A DNA stretch of 64,000 nucleotides, from contig NW_026893839.1 of the NCBI RefSeq assembly GCF_032452875.1, positions 62,001 to 126,000 of the forward strand. The letters are read 5' to 3'. The notes under the pieces were generated by a model. It searched no databases and was not told the origin of the DNA. It was given only the letters and a program-made list of their open reading frames with translations. Within the stretch, counting starts at the first letter, position 1. The number at the start of each line of letters is the position of its first letter. Position numbers and translations under genes: made by a program. Below, piece by piece: positions 61,816-64,000 of this stretch. Source of the stretch: Bos javanicus (Eukaryota > Chordata > Mammalia > Artiodactyla > Bovidae).

Positions 61816-62414
61816 TGCCGGGAGCCGGGGAGGCATTCCGCTCTGGACAAAGGTCATGAGGAAGGAGGCTCAGCATACGCAAATGCGGGATCGAGCCTCA
61901 GGAATACACCCGTATATTCTCGAGCATCTCCCCCCAAAAACCAGAGTCTGCCTACTGTATTGCTTTGTGCTCTCACCTCTGATTTCACTGGGGTCTGTCC
62001 CCCACCACCATCTCGCTCTCTCTGTCAAAGAGTTAACTTACAGCTCCAATTCATAAAGTTCCTTGTCATTCTTCCCTTTAACTTCCAGCTGAGTCTCCAT
62101 CTGGAGCGCGGAACCCACCACGCTTACTAATTATGCCTGGGCTGCTAAGACCCACTCGAGAAGGTGTCTAGGGTGAGGCACCTTTCGCTATTCGAGAGGG
62201 CGCCTGCGGCCTACGTAAGTGGTGCAAACTTCTTGTCTTGAAGTTTGATTGGTCTTCCGCGTAAACCAAGCTGCTCAGTCTCTTTTCTCCACCGAATTTT
62301 CCTACTGAGCTCTCCTCATACTATTATTCTTGACATCTCTGATTAGCATATAAATAGTCGCCTAGGCCATCTCTCCTTCGAATACCCTGGATCAGTTGGG
62401 GCTGGTCCCCGGCA
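61816..62414 (+). mobile_element. ERV-type LTR, copy 38, PBS 62417-62434
   Basis: 599 bp, G class, TTCCGCTCTGG/GGAATACACCCGTATATT subfamily, with GGGGTCTGTCCCC as in copies 10, 23 and 34. It is the last LTR in the window. Confidence 0.85.
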
Positions 62415-64000
62415 GGTGGCGACCGAACAGGGACCTCAGGAGGCAATACTCAAAGAGCTGAGCAGACACGAACCACGCAATCAGCAGGCAATAAGCATGG
62501 AGCTCAGCAGTGATGAATCATGCTGCTCAACTGGCAATAATCAAGCACGTGACCAGGCAGGAATCACGCAGCTCAGCTGGCAATTGTCAAGCAGATGAGC
62601 CGAGAGGAATCACGCAGCTCAGCTGGCAATTGTCATGCAGATGAGCCGGCAGGAATCACGCAGCTCAGCAGGCCCTGATCACGTGACTCTGCAGGCACTG
62701 ATCACGTGGCTGATCAAGTCCAGATCACGTGACTGAGCATGCACTGATCACGTGGCTATCATGCACTGTTCACGTGGCTGATCATACACTGGTCACCTGC
62801 CTGGTCATGCACAGATCAGCTGACTAATCATGAACTGATCACGTAGCAATCATTCACTGATCACCTGGCTGATCATGCACTGATCACGTGGCTATCATGC
62901 AATGATCACGTGGCTATCATGCACTGATCACGTGGCTGATCATGCACTGACACCGAGACTGAGCATGGACTGATCACATGACTATTATGTAGTGATCACG
63001 TGACTTAATGGTGCTGACCATGTGACTGATCATGCACTGATCACGTGACTGATCATGCAGTGATCACGTGGCTATCATGCATTACTCCTGTGGCTGATCA
63101 TGCAATGATCATGTAGCTACCATGTACCGGACACGTGAATGACCATACACCCATTAGGTGACTGATCATGCACTGATCACGTGGCTATCATGCACTGACC
63201 ACGAGACTGATCATGCACTGATCACGTCTATATCATGCACTGATCACATGACTGCCCATGCACTGATCACGTGGATGATCATACACTAATCATGTGACAG
63301 ATCATGCACTGATCACGTGGCTGATTATTCACTGATACCATGACTGAGCATGGACTGATCACATGACTATCATGTAGTGATCACGTGACTTAATGGCGCT
63401 GATCATGTGACTGATCATGCGCTGATCATGTTTGCTATCATACACTGATCATGTGCCTCTGGAAGCAATAAACAAAGAGCTGAGTAGGCACGAATCAGTC
63501 AGCAGGCAATAATCATGGAACTCAGGTGTGAGGAATCATGCTGCTCAGCTGGCAATAATCAAGCAGCTGAGCAGGCACGAATTATGCAGCACAGCTGGCA
63601 ATTGTCAAGCAGATGACAGGCAGGAATCGTGCAGCTCAGCTGGCAATTGTCAAGCAGATGAGCAGACAGTAATCACGCAGCTCAGCAGGCCCTGATCACG
63701 TGACTGAGCATGCACTGTTCACGTGGCTGATCATACACTGATCACGTGATTGATCATGCACTGATCACTTGGATATCATGCACTGATCACGTGGCTGATC
63801 ATACACTGTTCACGTGTCTAACCATGCACTGATCACGTGGGTATCATGCACTGATCACGTGGCTGATCATACACTGATCACGTGATTGATCATGCACTGA
63901 TCACGTGGCTATCATGCACTACTCACGTGGCTGATCATACACTGATCACCTGCATGGTCATGCACAGATAACGTGACTAATCCTGAACTGATCACGTAGC
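62415..64000. repeat. Right-end spacer, LTR-free to window edge
   Basis: 811-type start, then from about 62768 LTR-free satellite matching 55245 onward at an offset of about 7524 bp. It carries paralogue I and continues beyond the window, so whether another LTR follows is unknown. Confidence 0.86.
63454..63693 (+). repeat. Empty-site paralogue I
   Basis: 240-bp short-subtype module (CACGAATCAGTCAGCAGG) with the junction CATGTGCCTCTGGAAGCAATA. Otherwise it is very like paralogue G, from which it differs by the 4-bp AAAC indel. Confidence 0.83.

Noticed and set aside
965..62598. More than 100 open frames of 60-121 codons (for example 5049-5390, 10027-10392, 28179-28388)
   Set aside because: They recur at fixed places in each repeat, overlap in several frames and on both strands, start mostly at GTG, change frame with the C/A tract, and encode low-complexity peptides with no domain I recognise. 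They are products of the repeats, not genes.
1..64000. Prokaryotic or viral genome segment
   Set aside because: There are no long coding frames and no ribosome-binding-site and operon layout in 64 kb. Multi-level satellite structure with an ERV LTR fits vertebrate heterochromatin.

Overview
The window holds no gene that I can support. It is 64 kb of tandemly repeated, non-coding DNA of the kind found in vertebrate pericentromeric heterochromatin. I infer a mammal, most likely a ruminant. The evidence is nested satellite periodicity (22/23 bp, 46 bp, about 1.4 kb, 5.6/7.1 kb, about 12.65 kb) and an endogenous-retrovirus long terminal repeat (LTR) inside almost every 1.4-kb unit. That LTR resembles ruminant ERV LTRs as I remember them, which I could not align. 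Bovine satellites such as 1.709 and 1.711b are known precedents for retroelement sequence trapped in a satellite. All open frames are short, lie wholly within the repeats, and change frame with a C/A homopolymer, so I treat them as chance.

The core unit. I find 38 direct-orientation copies of a 598-602 bp LTR that starts TGCCGGG and ends CCCGGCA (a perfect 7-bp terminal inverted repeat in the typical copy). Two bases later comes an 18-nt tRNA-Lys3-type primer binding site, TGGCGACCGAACAGGGAC (17/18 match). No gag, pol, env, polypurine tract or second LTR follows. The PBS abuts a module of 46-bp repeats, then a tract of degenerate 22/23-bp repeats with a TGATCACGTG core, then the next LTR. LTR-to-LTR spacers are quantised at 765, 811 and 857 bp, meaning one, two or three complete 46-bp repeats.

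Layout. 1-5072 is LTR-free satellite, built largely of a 2.1-kb duplication. 5073-23294 is LTR-satellite with irregular spacers and large segmental duplications. 23295-48597 is a regular higher-order zone of 5-, 4-, 5- and 4-LTR blocks (7053, 5598, 7055, 5597 bp). That pattern reads as two tandem super-units of 12,651 and 12,652 bp. 48598-64000 is irregular again, with LTR-free segments in 54891-57764 and 62415-64000.

The most interesting result is that nine LTR-free paralogues of the insertion site survive in the window. Comparing them with filled units shows the LTR sits at one site, has no target-site duplication, and its right edge falls within about one base of the 3' end of the PBS. That footprint (U3-R-U5 plus 18 nt of copied tRNA) is what plus-strand strong-stop DNA would leave, as opposed to a solo LTR or a complete provirus. 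I infer one founder event in an older 22-bp/46-bp satellite, then amplification of the filled unit by unequal exchange.
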